From: Haemaphysalis longicornis
Lineage: Eukaryota > Arthropoda > Arachnida > Ixodida > Ixodidae
Assembly: GCA_013339765.2 (NCBI GenBank)
Contig: JABSTR010001232.1
Coordinates: forward strand, 310,001 to 374,000
DNA: 64,000 nt
Reading direction: 5' to 3'
Part shown: in pieces, positions 46,035 to 57,574 of the stretch
Position numbering within the stretch: the first letter of the stretch is position 1
Layout of the letters: the number at the start of each line of letters is the position of its first letter
Notes under the pieces: model-generated
Seen by the model: the letters and a program-made list of their open reading frames with translations, nothing else
Told to the model about the DNA's origin: nothing
Databases searched by the model: none
Program-made: the position numbers and the translations under genes

Positions 46035-47668
46035 TTTACTTGGGCTTGTCGACGTTTGCATAGCTAAGACGCGGGTCTAGATTGAACCGTAAATTCTCGG
46101 TGTTAGCCGGTATTAAAGGTACTAATGGGTGCAATCGGTATTGCTTGGTACGACCGCAGCATTTTATGGGAGCAGTTATAGGTGGCACTGCAAGCGAAGC
46201 AAAGCTGGTGAGTTTGAGGATTAAATTTGGCCGCAACTGACGGAGTGCGCCTCCCCTACACATCATTTTTTCGGCACACTGGCTCCCATTGTCACCGACT
46301 GCTATGGGCAGGTCGCTATCTATAAAGCTGGTCGTGCTACAGGCAACATTTAAGCGTCGTAAACACTGCAAAAGTCACTAATCATCAAAAGTCACCTTTC
46401 GTCCAGCTGAAGATGCCTCTTTTCGCACTGGAACTAAACATGTGTCCAGTGTCACATAGTCTCTAAAATTGTTCCCTCACACCTCTTACCAACAACGTTC
46501 AGTAATTGCAGTTCAGACAAGCAGTCCTGCTCCGGCTACCGGCTCGAGTTCGGCACCTCACTTAGTAAACAATCTTCAAAAATACTTAGCCGCATACGTA
46601 GATGCGCTTAACTTGTTGCGGACGCTGTATGGGTAGAGGCTTTCCACTATCACCGCAGCTACGCCGCTTCTAGTCACCCTAGACATTTCCGTTTGCTTTT
46701 ACCAAAATAACGTCCTTCAGAACAATATGAAGCGAAATAGGCAAGGGTCACTGGCCTACCCTTTTTTGGGCGAGAGCTTTGTTTCAAAGCTATAAACCAA
46801 GCGGTGATTCTGTTGCACTACACCAACATGACGTTAGCGACCAAAGGGCTTACACTGAGAAAGATGAAACAGGCGTCGGTGATGCAGCATTCTTCTCACG
46901 GTAAATCCTTCGCAAACGCCGTCACGATGTCAGTCGCCCCCCTTCCTTCCTTTCTTCTCTGTCGGCTTCTCATATTTCCAGCCGTGTCTCCCCTTGCTGA
47001 ATAACTTTGCATTCGACCGACGTCTCTTACGGCTTTTTTCTCAACTGCATCCGGCAGGGGACTTTCTGACAGATAGGCTGCGCTGCTGTTTGTTTGTGTC
47101 CTACGTGTTTCCGATCGGCTGCTACGAGTCACAGTCGGCTCTGCAGGCAGGAAGAGCTTCGTTGCGCGATCCAACCGGTAAAGCAAGCCGTTAGAATGAG
47201 ACTGTTGGAAGAAAATAGACGCCCTTCTCATCTCGTAAGGCCCCTAGCAGAGATCCGCACACAAGTCCTTGGCCCCTTAAGATGAAGGCGCTTCATGCAC
47301 GTTTTTCCTGAGAATAACATTTGTAAAACACGCTGAAAAGTAATTTGCTAAAGCTGGCACCAACCAATGCGTCTAATTAAGAAGAACAAGCCACAATGCA
47401 ATGTTTGGAAGTTTCATGGTAATTTCCCTCACAACTTTCTTTGCAAACAGGCGTTACAACTACCGCGTCCTCTGTGGGCTTCCTGCAATTCTAGGTCCTC
47501 CCAACAGCCAACAGCAACAGCCCACTTTGGCTGAGTTCCTGCACTGTTTCAGCCAAAAAAACTTTCAATTGGTTTCATTATACGGCAGAAATAACTGCTC
47601 CAATGGCTGATCATTAAAAAACACGATTAGGTCGGTGGAACCTAAAGCCGGATTGTGACAATTGTTGC
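46035..47668. other. Unassigned intergenic DNA
   Basis: No gene recognised. Frames of 100-110 codons at 46036-46371 and 46896-47231 (minus) have no recognisable domains. Confidence 0.4.
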
Positions 47669-48964
47669 ATCAATCAATCGGTTTATTTTCCCAGAGATAC
47701 ATCTGGAGGGGTTCATGGGCTAAAAGCAGACTTAACTGCTTGACTGGGCCCATGAACCCTTCCACAACAGCGTCAGTATGACGCAGGGAACTTTTATACA
47801 AACTCTAATAAAACGACACATATAGATAGAAACTGATTTTTTACACAATGTGATACACAGGATGTCACAGTTTCAGTACATCATTTCGAAAAAAATGCAG
47901 CTTCACAAATTCAAACAAAACGCAAATATGCAGCGTCATAACGCTCTGAAGTATAAAAACATTAAAATGTATTAAAATGTATAAAATGTATAAAAATGCA
48001 TCAAGAAAATGGTAATGGGAGGGAAATGTATAAACAAGAGAAATAACTAAAGAAATGGGGTACCAGCAAAACCATTTGCACTGCAAGGAGTAATGTTTAT
48101 CAATCAACAAATGGCTGTTTCCAGTTACTCTTTGGTGGTAAAAAGCAATTTTAGCTGTCCTAAAGAAACATTAGCTGCAAAATCGTATCTAGAATTAATG
48201 GCAAGGTTGTGCTCTGGTGATTGCAACTTGTAGTTATTGCGGAATTTTCACTGGTTGCAGTTGTCTGTGTTGAGGTTGAAGTTTGAGGTTGAGTTTGAGT
48301 TGAGTGGACTCTATAGGTTGAGTTTGGGCCTGGAGTAATGCCGAATGTATGAGAAAGTTTTTTATTGGTAGCGAAGAAAGTAGAAGGACCGGAGTATTCG
48401 GAAGTCCTGCATGTAATTTGCCTTCATTATGTTGTAACGTGGGGAAGAAAGTCCGAGTGTAAGAAGAATAATCAAGGCAGTCGATATGGCGAAATGCTTC
48501 TTTTGTATGATGAGTAGTTTCTTGATGTTTTGTTTAGTTGTAGTAATCCATACTGAGTTGCAGTAAAATTATATACAAGGCAGACAAATCATTGTAGATG
48601 TTCAGTCGAACTTTTTTGGGGAGGAATCATCGCACCGGCTACAGAAGAGAGTTTATTTCAGATGTTATCTACATGTTTATTCCAACAAAGCTGGGATTGG
48701 AACGTAACACCGAGGATCTTGTGATCATTTACTAATTCTACAATGATTGTCATATTTGAGCGTATATTTCAGTTCAACTCATCTGTTTTTAGCTCGGAAT
48801 CAAAGTGCTTTTGTTTTTGTTGGAATAGCCTTAATTTGAACTTGACCAATGAAAAAATTTAACCAAAAGCGCGTTACATTTGAGCATTAGACTATTTTCA
48901 TCAGGATCACAAAGAAGTATAGTACTGTCATCGGCACATATTACAACTTTCGCATTTGAGTCAA

Positions 48965-48973
48965 TGTGTGTAA
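48965..48973. repeat. Target-site duplication, left copy
   Basis: TGTGTGTAA, identical to 50037-50045 on the other side of the RTE insertion. Confidence 0.75.
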
Positions 48974-50036
48974 TATCATCATCATCATCATCATCACCAG
49001 CCTGTCTACGCCCACTGCTGGGCAAAGGCCTCTTCCATTATTCTCCAATTACCCCGGTCCTGTGCTAACTGCGACCAATTTATCCCCCAAACTTCTTGAT
49101 CTCATCTGCCCATCTAACTTTCTGCCGCCCCTGCAACGCTTGCCTCCTCTAGGGTTCCACTCTGTTACCCTTAATGACCAACGGTTATCTTGCCTTCGCA
49201 TTACATGCCCTGCCCACGTCCATTTCTTCTTCTTAATTTCTACTAATATGTCCTTAACACGCGTTTGTTTCCTGACCCACTCCGCTCTCTTCTTGTCCCT
49301 TAATGTTACACCTATGATCTTCCGCTCCATTGCCCGCTGAGTCGTCCACAATTTATGTTGAACCCTCTTAGTGAGCGTCCAAGTTTCTGCCCCGTAGGTA
49401 AAATTCAGCTTTCATACACTTTCTTCTTAAGGGACAATGGTAGGCTGCCATTCATTGTCTGAGAATGCCTGCCGAATGCACTCCACCCCATTCTTATCCT
49501 TCAAATTACCTCTGCCTCATGGTTGGGATCCGGGGTCACAACTTGGCCTAAGTAGATATAATTGCTTACTACTTTCAGGGCCCCGCCACCTATCTCAAAC
49601 CGCTGTGCTGTCCCGAGGTTATTCATCATTACTTTAGTTTTCTGCATATTGATTTTCAGGCCTACGGTTCTATTTTGTTTGTCCAGTGCGGTAAGCATGC
49701 TTTGCAATTGCTCCCCCGAGTTACTTAACAAGGCAACGTCATCAGCAAATCTGAGGTTACTGAGGTATTCTCCATTAACCCTTACTCCCACCTGTTCCCA
49801 ATCCAATGTTTTGATTACTTCTTCTAAGCATGCTGTGAGTAACATCGGAGAGATCGTGTTTCCTTGCCTGACGACCTTCCTTATAGGTATTTGACTGCCC
49901 TCCTTATGGAGGATGATGGTAGCTGTGGACCCATTGTAGATATCCCCTAGTATTCTTACATAATGCTCATCTACACCCTGGTTCTGTAATACTTGAATGA
50001 CTGCTGAGGATTAGTATAGTGGTTAGTGCCTTTCCT
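48974..50036 (-). mobile_element. RTE LINE inserted in the CR1-like element
   Basis: A 1063-bp, 5'-truncated RTE-type LINE. Minus-strand segments: VLQNQGVDEHYVRILGDIY (about 49992-49936), VRQGNTISPMLLTACLEEV, the catalytic LRFADDVALLSNS with FADD intact at 49738-49749, GLKINMQKTKVM, then the C-terminus AMERKIIGVTLRDKKR (49330-49280), WTWAGHVMRRQDNRW, and a terminal ATC triplet tail at 48974-49000. The protein is broken by a stop or frameshift between 49501 and 49351. It is bounded by the 9-base duplicate TGTGTGTAA at 48965-48973 and 50037-50045. The host LINE reads in frame across one copy of that duplicate. Confidence 0.85.
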
Positions 50037-50045
50037 TGTGTGTAA
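50037..50045. repeat. Target-site duplication, right copy
   Basis: TGTGTGTAA, matching 48965-48973. Confidence 0.75.
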
Positions 50046-52054
50046 AATCATTTATATATAAATGAAAAAACGGGGGACCTAGCACGCTGCCTTGAGGAAC
50101 ACCATTTGAAATCGCTAGAAAAATAGACTGTTCACCAGAAATATACACTGACTGCACTCTGTTTTCTAGATACGATTTCATAATTGTTAGGGGCCTCCCA
50201 CGAATTCCTTATTGCGATAACTTTTCAGCTAAAATATTATGGTTTAGACAGTCGAAAGCTTTACTAAAATCAATAAAAAGGGCTAAAGTAAACCTATTGT
50301 TTTCTATATCAGACAATATGTGCTCTTTTTAGTTAGCAAGGCTGTTTCAGTGGACCTTCCTTTGCGGAAACCGAATTGTGCATCCGTAATGATGTTTCTT
50401 CCTTCAAGATAATTAGACGTACGCGAAAAGATTAATTTTTCTACACAGTTGGAGAAGACTGGTATGACAGATATGGGCCTGTAATTTTTAGGATCATTTT
50501 ATCTCCGGGCTTAAAAATTACCGCTATTCTTGCTCGCTCTTCATTTTATCTGGAAACACCACATTCTGAAGAATTAAATTGTAAATATGAGTAATAGTAA
50601 TGAGTAATGAGGGGTAATAAATTCTAGGACATAATTAACAGGTCTAATTTGAATGTTGTCTATATCTAATGCTTTGCTATATAGGTATTTGGAGAGCAGT
50701 AGTTTCCCCAGCTGGTACGTCAATGTTTGTAAAGTACCTATTAAAGTAATCCGCAAAAATTTTCCCAGATAGTTTATGGCCATTCTGGACTATGCTTTCG
50801 ATTGGTGTGTTAATTTTGCCGTGGCCTAGAGAGTCGTTTATTAGTTTCCAAGCAACGTCTGGTTGTTTTGAACAAATGTCTTCCAACAACTGCTGATGAT
50901 ATGCTGCTTTAGCTTGTCTTAGCTGATTATTTAGTTTGTTTCGTGCTTTTTTTAAGCTGTCAGGGTATCTACAGATTGTGTTTTGAGAAATAAATGGTAA
51001 AGTTTTTTTTTTTCATTAACGTTTTTTATTTGGTCTACCGTAATTCATGGTTTCCTTGTTTTCTTATTAGGGGAAAGAGACTTAAAAGGAAAGTGGGATG
51101 TATACATTTTAAGCAATGCTGCAAGAAAACTTCACTCTGCAAGATTCGGATCTGTTATTTCGAAGAGGGAAGACCAGTTATAAGCGACAACGTCTAACTT
51201 AAAGGATTCAAGCGCTTGGTCGATATATGTTGTGTAAGGAATGGTTTACGTTGAATGTTGCTGGTTTGATTTTTACTATAATAGAACACAAATATTGGAC
51301 AATGGTCACTTATATCTGATGTAATCGTCCCACGGTGAGACACAAGCGTATCGGCATTTGTTATTAAGAAATCTAGGCAACTTGAAGTGGCCTGAGTGAC
51401 ACGTGTTCGGGTATTAAGCAAATTTACGAAACAGCGGATTGTAACGTCATCAGTAAACTACCACCCATGACACGATCATCTAATATATTTACGTTCATAT
51501 CACCTCCGCATATTAGAGAAAAATCGTTTTTACTAACATAATCCAAGACCTTCTCAATAGACTGCAGGAAACATGGTATGTTCCCATTTGGTGGACGATA
51601 TATTGCACATTTAATTTCTGTATTGGATTTTAAGGTCGACATTTCATAGTCCTCACTTATTGTTGAGAACTCGGGAAGTAAGTCATAATATCTGGAAGAG
51701 TGTGCGTACATAGCAACACCGCCTCCTTGTCTGCCAGTTCTATAAATGAAAAAATTTCTATAGCCATCTAATTGTAGCATACTATTGTCATTACTATATC
51801 AAGTTTCGGTAAGCATAACTATATTGAAACGAAAAGAAAACTGTTCGAGGAAATACTCTAAGCGATCATTTTTGTCGTTTGCAGAACGAGCGTTCACGTA
51901 AAGAATGGAGTTATGGGACTGCGGCGGGGACGGAAGGGATTCAGACAAGGTGAATTGGTAGTTCATTCAGGGACAGCGTTTTGTTTCACTGGCGTGGTAG
52001 CAGGAAAGCTAGGGGTCATTTTGGCAAGATCATGCCAGGGCAATCGGCGTTCAT

Positions 52055-52163
52055 TTACACATGTTTTTTATGTTACACATATGTTAAATATATGTTATGT
52101 TACACATTATGTTACACATATGTTATGTTACACATTATGTTACACATATGTTACACATATGTT
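52055..52163 (+). repeat. TGTTACACAT minisatellite
   Basis: About eight units of a 10-16-base motif (ATGTTACACATT or ATGTTACACATA) in a higher-order ABAB arrangement. Since ACATATGT is palindromic, the array can fold on itself. Confidence 0.85.
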
Positions 52164-53040
52164 TTGGACCGGCCGTCCAAAGGCCGTGGACGGGCCGGTG
52201 TCAGGATGGCACCAAGATTACCCACGCTGCCGCAGCAGCGTGGCTTCGAATTAGCGGCATCGTATACGTGCACTCTAACAAAACACCTTACCTTACGGCG
52301 GGGAATCGGAAATAATGTATTGCGCAAGCACCCTTACTAAAGGAATACAGAACATTCGTTGCTATTGGGCTGTTATTTGCTCATGACATCACTGTGCTCA
52401 GAGGTTTGAGCTGCTTGGGCAAAGCCACTCATAGGTCAGAAATTTTCAGATGAGACGTTGGCTTGTCGGGTCGCTCTCTTCTTTCCGAACCTTTCTTGTT
52501 CCCAAAGCTGAGGCAGAGGGCTTTGCGAGGAGAAAGGGAGGAGGGATCGGCTCCCTAACTTGAGAACGAAAATATAAGATCAGAGACCGTGAGAGCGAGA
52601 GAGTGATTGAATGGCGGCCAGCGAGTTGGCCTTCACCGGACACCCGAACCGAGAAGGGTCCCGAAGCGTCGCATGGCGAAGGGACGTCGACGTGCGGCGG
52701 CCACGGCTACTGCATCGGCGCGTCTCCTTCCTGTCGCGTCCGTCACGCCCACAGCCGGCGACTCGTGAAATCGAGAATCACACGACGCCACCACCGTCGA
52801 CGTCGCGGTGCCACAGCCAAAAGGAACGGGGCGGGCACCGACCGAGACACGTCGCTTCGTCTTCGCGCGCCTTGAGGCAAACTTGGCACTTTCGTTTTCT
52901 CTTCAGCCGCATTCCTTCTTTTGTGTTCTTTTTGTTTCTTTTCGCAGACATTTTTTTCGTCTTGTTGCTTGGTTTTGTTCGCTAGACGTTACTTCGTATG
53001 CGTGCTTTCTATTGTGTTTCGGTTCTTGAGTTAGATTACG
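52164..53040 (+). other. Unassigned; GC-rich open frame at 52611-52985
   Basis: A frame of 124 codons starts at an ATG after a GAGAGCGAGAGAGTG stretch. It is arginine-rich at first and ends in a hydrophobic phenylalanine-rich stretch. The first 270 bases are CpG-rich and then the composition turns abruptly T-rich, so the hydrophobic part is probably just the T-rich sequence. No domain recognised; I do not call a gene. GGACCGGCCGTCC-type short palindromes lie at 52167-52200. Confidence 0.3.
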
Positions 53041-53044
53041 CTTC

Positions 53045-53340
53045 TTGTGCATTTATTCTTTAAGTGCCCAAGCTTCCTTCTTCTTCATTCCTGAGGTGCA
53101 CTTTCTGCTTTCGTCTTTATTTCTCGGGTTCCCTTGCTTCTTTTTTATTCATCAGGTGCCATTGCCTCTTTCTTCATTATTGTTTAGGTGCCTTTGCTTC
53201 TACATTCCTCATTCCTTATGTGCCCTTGCTTCCTGCTTCTTTATTCCCTAGGTGTCCTTGCTTCTTCTTAATTTCTTAGGTGCACTTTCTTCTTTTAGAC
53301 TTTATTCATCAAGTTCCCTTGCTTCTTTTTTTATTCATTA
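53045..53340 (+). repeat. Degenerate T-rich minisatellite, period about 40
   Basis: Seven or so imperfect units of the pattern GGTGCCCTTGCTTCTTCTTTATTCCTTA. The units vary from about 32 to 45 bases. Apparent hydrophobic frames here are repeat artefacts. Confidence 0.75.
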
Positions 53341-55055
53341 GAATGTGCATCCTATGTCAACTTCATCTAGCACTTACTCCAGTTTGGGGCTGCTCACCCT
53401 GCCTTTGAGTAGCTTTTACACCATCTAGAGCAGTCCGTCGCTAAGTCTGGGTCTACATAGGTTCTAGCTTAAGTATGAAATTGCAGTGCAGCTTGCTAAT
53501 GTAAACCTATAATAAAATTATAGCATAACGTTCTGTTATGCTTGGCTCGAAGTTTTTCGTTCCTGCTTTATTCGATCAATAGATACCTTTTTTTAAGTCT
53601 TCTGCAAGTACCTTTTTTGTTTTTGCTGCCTTTTTGTCGTTAGTCTGGCATTATTCTTTTTTTTTCTCCTTTTTGGCCAATGCATCTGCGAAAGATTTGC
53701 TCAAGGAGGCTACTTCGCACTCTGTTACAAATTAAACTATGCACCAAGGATAACCGGCGTGATGCTCCTTTTTTTCTGTGGAACACCAGCCCTAAATATT
53801 GCATTATTTTATTCACAGTTATGAAAACACGGTCGTCGTAATCCGCAACCAAATGGTCAGAAGATCTCGCGTCCAACGAAGAATAGCTTGGCGCCGCAAC
53901 AGGCCAATCGTGACTGTAGCTCGCCCATCGTCTTCCGGAGTGTCGTTTGTTTCGCACGCCACAGCGCCAGGACGTCTTTCAGTTCAGCACACCGTGGCGC
54001 ATAGAGCGTCACGAAACGGCAGGAGGGGCATCGATTGGAAACAAGCAATGTCCCAGAAGGAGAGGGAACAGGTGATGCAAGCGGAAAGCTCATTGAACGA
54101 GGGGGCAGCACGAAGGGAGCGACATCGCAGATGGGCAACAAAGCGATGCTGCCGCTGGGAACCGCTTACAAGGGGCGCGGCGGGACCACGCTTGACTGAG
54201 CCCCAGTCGGTTTGGAGTCTCGCAGCGGCAAGCTCCTTTCGCTGCCGCTCCTGCCCCTGTGGTTAGCCTTTTCCGGAGCGCTGGCTCCTTGGCAGGTGAT
54301 GGGTTGGGTCGGGCTCGCTTTAGAGACGTTCTCTTGGCGCGGCTACTGTTTAGTCTTCTCTCGCGAAATCCAAGCAGAGCGAGGCCGCCTGGACGAGGGT
54401 CAGCCAGCATAGGAAACTGGAGATGTCGAGTTTGCAGCGGATGCTCTTTAATCAACGGACGCAGGAGAAGAATTTCCTACAAGTGGGAAAGCACCACAAA
54501 AACGGGCGCGTTTTCAGTTGGAGAGCCTTTAGCTTGGGTACGGCCTACGCTCATTTGTGGAGGAGAGGTGAGGAGAGAAGGGGATGCACGAAGTTCAGGT
54601 TGTTTCGGCAGCGCATGGTGGTCATCCGAATGACCTCGAACAGATGAAAAGACTGAGTCACGAGAGTACCTCGAACTGCGATTGGAGAGTGCAGCAGATT
54701 GTTATCGCTGGAAGGTCACCTGGCAAAAATTCATTTCAGTTGTCCCTCCTGAACTTGGAAGTTTGTACGAATGAAGCAAACACCTCGCTGCACAGGTACG
54801 CAAGTGAATTCTTTAGCGCGTAGAGCGCACTGGGACTTGAATGAACTGCCACAGTAATTAAGGCTCACAAATGCGCAGTTACGTCCTGTTCTCGACTTTT
54901 TCGTGCTTCATGGAGGAGTGACGTGGAGGTGTTGTGAACTTTTCTTATGTCTGAACTTTTCTAGCACCGTTTTCTTGTTTCTTGATTTTCACGCTTCTTG
55001 AATGTATTCTCATTGCTATGCCCGTAATGACCAACATTCACCACTCATCACTGTA
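53341..55055. other. Unassigned intergenic DNA
   Basis: 53860-54420 is GC-richer, with overlapping frames of 95-155 codons on both strands and no recognisable product. ATAATAAAATTATAG at 53508-53522 is a small palindromic AT patch. Confidence 0.4.
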
Positions 55056-55127
55056 AACATCCCTCATCTGGCGTAGCAGGGCTGACCTCACCAGTGCACA
55101 TTAAAGAGCACTCTCTCTCTCTCTCTC
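55056..55127 (+). mobile_element. LINE 3' tail
   Basis: GGGCTGACCTCACCAGTGCACATTAAAGAGC (55079-55109) followed by CT repeats. Shares its phrase with 23719-23743 and, on the minus strand, with 29215-29150. Confidence 0.45.
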
Positions 55128-55128
55128 G

Positions 55129-55276
<148 letters not shown>

Positions 55277-56353
55277 CGTACAAGGAATATCCTCTCCTGC
55301 TTGCCTGAGGGCGAAAGAACTTGCCAGAAAATTATTTCCGATGTCTTCACCAGAATGTTTTTCCTTCTTGTCTAACCGACCAGCCTAGTAGAGTGTTCGA
55401 CAACTTTCCCACATTGACACGTGCATGGCTGGCGAAATACTTGGACCACGTTGGTGTCAGCCGGTATTTCAGGTCAGGAATTTGGAAGTGTATATGATAG
55501 TAGTCAGGATATTAGTGATTCGTTCATTTGTGCAAGCTGTAAGCGCATTACACTGATTTCCATAAAAGTGTATTGTCGTACCCTGGCCGCGTGAGTAAGC
55601 GTGTTAAGAGTGCTGAGGTCCCAGACATCACAATTCGCTCAGCATCACAAATGGGCTTCCAGTGGCTGACCTGTGAACTGACGCGTACACAAACCTATTT
55701 GTTCACAGTGTAGCCACATCAAGAATAATTTTGTCCTCGGGAACTACACGCAATTTACTGTCGTAAACTGCACTTCTATACATTATTATGCATGTCCAAC
55801 GCGCCCAAAGGTGGCCATAGCAGAATAGGAAAAGTTTACCGGAGCGACTCACCGCTAATTTCAAAGGCGCCGTTAGGGGGCCTTCAGGGAAGCTTATAAC
55901 GGCAGTTCTCAAAGTGCATAGGTGGGCAGCCGGCTTACAACCCAGTCCTGATAAGTCATGATTTGCGCTCGTCTGTAAGACGTCATACCCTAGTGCCTGA
56001 CACACTGACAGCACAGCCCCTCGCCCCCTCTCTCCAATGGCGTCTTTTTGCACTACTTCAATGACGAAGTTGTATCAACTAGCCGAACTCTCTTCTTTAT
56101 TACACGCAAAAGCATCCACTCGTTCGGACAGAGTACAAAAACAAGAAATGACACACCAAAATCCTGGAAAAAATAAACCGAACGCAATTAAATTATTAGT
56201 CATCGTAGATCATTGCTCTGTTTCCATAGGCGATGTGAGGAAACACGCAAATCAGTTATGTGCAGAGAGGTGTTATGTGCAGAGAGGTGTTCATGCTTAT
56301 AGGCTAGTTTCACTAGGCACGTAGAAATTTTATGCTCTACAAGGAATTGGCTG
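55277..56353. other. Unassigned intergenic DNA
   Basis: A 116-codon minus-strand frame (56053-55703) has no recognisable domain. Nothing else seen. Confidence 0.4.
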
Positions 56354-56439
56354 GCCTTTACGGTGCGGAGTACCTTAGGACAGCACAATGTCCGTCCGCG
56401 TCCGTGCATGTAGCATTTACAATCCCAAAAAATCGCACA

Positions 56440-56520
56440 GGCGCTGGCAGGATTTGAGCCTGTGTCTGGTAGACCAGACAGAGTTAGTGTCAGTTGTCCT
56501 AACCCATTGGGCTACGACCG
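56440..56520 (-). other. tRNA-like region inside copy B
   Basis: On the minus strand, TAGCCCAATGGGTTAGGACA fits an A box and GGCTCAAATCC (about 56451-56461) a B box, with a T-arm CAGG/CCTG. The acceptor ends do not pair. It is better preserved as a Pol III promoter than copy A. Confidence 0.5.
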
Positions 56521-56544
56521 TTTTTTTTTTCTTTATTACCTTTC
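56521..56544 (-). mobile_element. Minimal 24-base retroinsertion
   Basis: On the minus strand the insert reads GAAAGGTAATAAAG followed by ten A, that is, a polyadenylation signal and a poly(A) tail. It is flanked by the 14-base duplicate TTGGGCTACGACCG at 56507-56520 and 56545-56558. Copy A of the host repeat has the empty site with one copy of the target. This is what an extremely 5'-truncated LINE or mRNA retroinsertion looks like. Confidence 0.7.
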
Positions 56545-56871
56545 TTGGGCTACGACCGTGAGTTAGTACCCGAGAGTCAAACGGCTGACTCCCTCGGCTG
56601 TAACGGTGCGGAGTACCTTAGGGCCTCCCAATGTCCGTCCGCGTCCATCCGTGCGCACAACACCATCAAGCGAAAATCAAGCGAAATTCGATTAGAGCCG
56701 TGAGTTGCAGTTTCATTTAGGGAATAATCAAGGTGCAACTCACGGCTCAAATCGAATGACGGTCGGCGCGCAAATCGGATGTCACTCGGGGTGCAACTTG
56801 GGTGTCATATCGAGTCCCCGTACTCCGCACCCTCGCCATCATCCACGGAGTGCAGATGCTGCCATTTTTTT

Positions 56872-57574
56872 GTTCATCTTACAACTATTGCTATTACCTT
56901 CTTATTTTCCCTTTCATTATTTGTCGATTGGCTGCATTCGAAATTTTGTATGAGACAGACCCCGCGAATGGCACAGAACTCCTTCAAAAATCGTAAAAGC
57001 TGCAAAACTCTACCGAGTAACAGGTGATAAAACTGTTACTGCTTTTTATTTTTTTATGCAAGTATTTCTTCGCTATTTCATCACAATATGTTTCTCCGTC
57101 CCTCTGTCTGTTCGGAGCATGCGAGACGGGATAAATCCTCACACGAGAAAAGGCCTCAGTTTCCTTTATTAACAAATGCTCTCCGCACCTATAGAACGAC
57201 GGCCTCATTAATAGATGTGACCCATAGACATACATGACCATAATAATGAGTATTGTGTCGTCACGTAACGTAAAGGTTCGGTCAATTTGTGCGGCGGTGT
57301 GATGCAGTGCGGACGTGTGTGCGGTGGTTTCTAGAAGGGAGCCCTGACGTATGAGGAACGACTCCATGGGTGTCCATGCCGCTCCCCGGACAGAACGTGT
57401 GTTTGGAGATGGGACGCTGGAATGAACGCATCCGGCTTATTTGAAATGCACCCCTGGAAACCCCGTGAACATTTTCCCGGGAGCTTCTTACTGACAACCG
57501 CCATTAGAGGTCACCGCAGTGAAACCCCAGAATATCAATGACAACTTGAAAATAATAGCAGGAAGTTAAATTAC
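56872..57574. other. Unassigned intergenic DNA
   Basis: A 127-codon minus-strand frame (57367-56984) has no recognisable domain. Confidence 0.4.

Larger units (their letters stand above)
47669..51920 (-). mobile_element. CR1-like LINE with nested RTE; EN to 3' tail present
   Basis: The minus-strand order is complete from the endonuclease to the tail. Endonuclease: LYVNARSANDKNDRLEYFL (51900), VMLTET, GRQGGGVAMYAHSS, AIYRPPNGN, GGDMNVNIL (51780-51424), then DISDHCPIF (about 51300). Linker: AWKLINDSLGHGK (50850). Polymerase: FGFRKGRSTETALL, FIDFSKAFDCLNHNIL (about 50290-50240), NGVPQGSVLGP (about 50110-50075). Motif C lies beyond the nested RTE and reads CADD in place of YADD (48927-48938). 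The 3' UTR carries a 12-bp perfect hairpin (47710-47721 with 47749-47760) and ends in an ATTG tail at 47669-47679. No ORF1 was seen, so it is probably 5' truncated near the endonuclease start. Frameshifts and stops inactivate it. Confidence 0.85.
56354..56871 (-). repeat. Composite tRNA-bearing dispersed repeat, copy B
   Basis: Reverse complement of the unit at 3156-3631. Both copies share the start AAAAAAAT(A/G)GCAGCATCT, the GGAGTACGGGGACTCGA block, the hairpin, the two CGGACGGACATTG...GGTACTCCG modules (56603-56660 and 56358-56410) and the tRNA-like head between them. The hairpin here is near perfect (GAGCCGTGAGTTGCA at 56694-56708 with TGCAACTCACGGCTC at 56733-56747), better kept than in copy A. 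Copy B is 42 bases longer; 38 of these are explained by a small retroinsertion at 56521-56558. Confidence 0.7.

Noticed and set aside
52055..52163. CRISPR-like array of short repeats
   Set aside because: Units are contiguous with no unique spacers and the context is eukaryotic; it is a minisatellite.
52611..52985. Arginine-rich protein with a C-terminal membrane segment
   Set aside because: The hydrophobic end coincides with T-rich DNA, there is no homology I recognise, and another frame is equally open.
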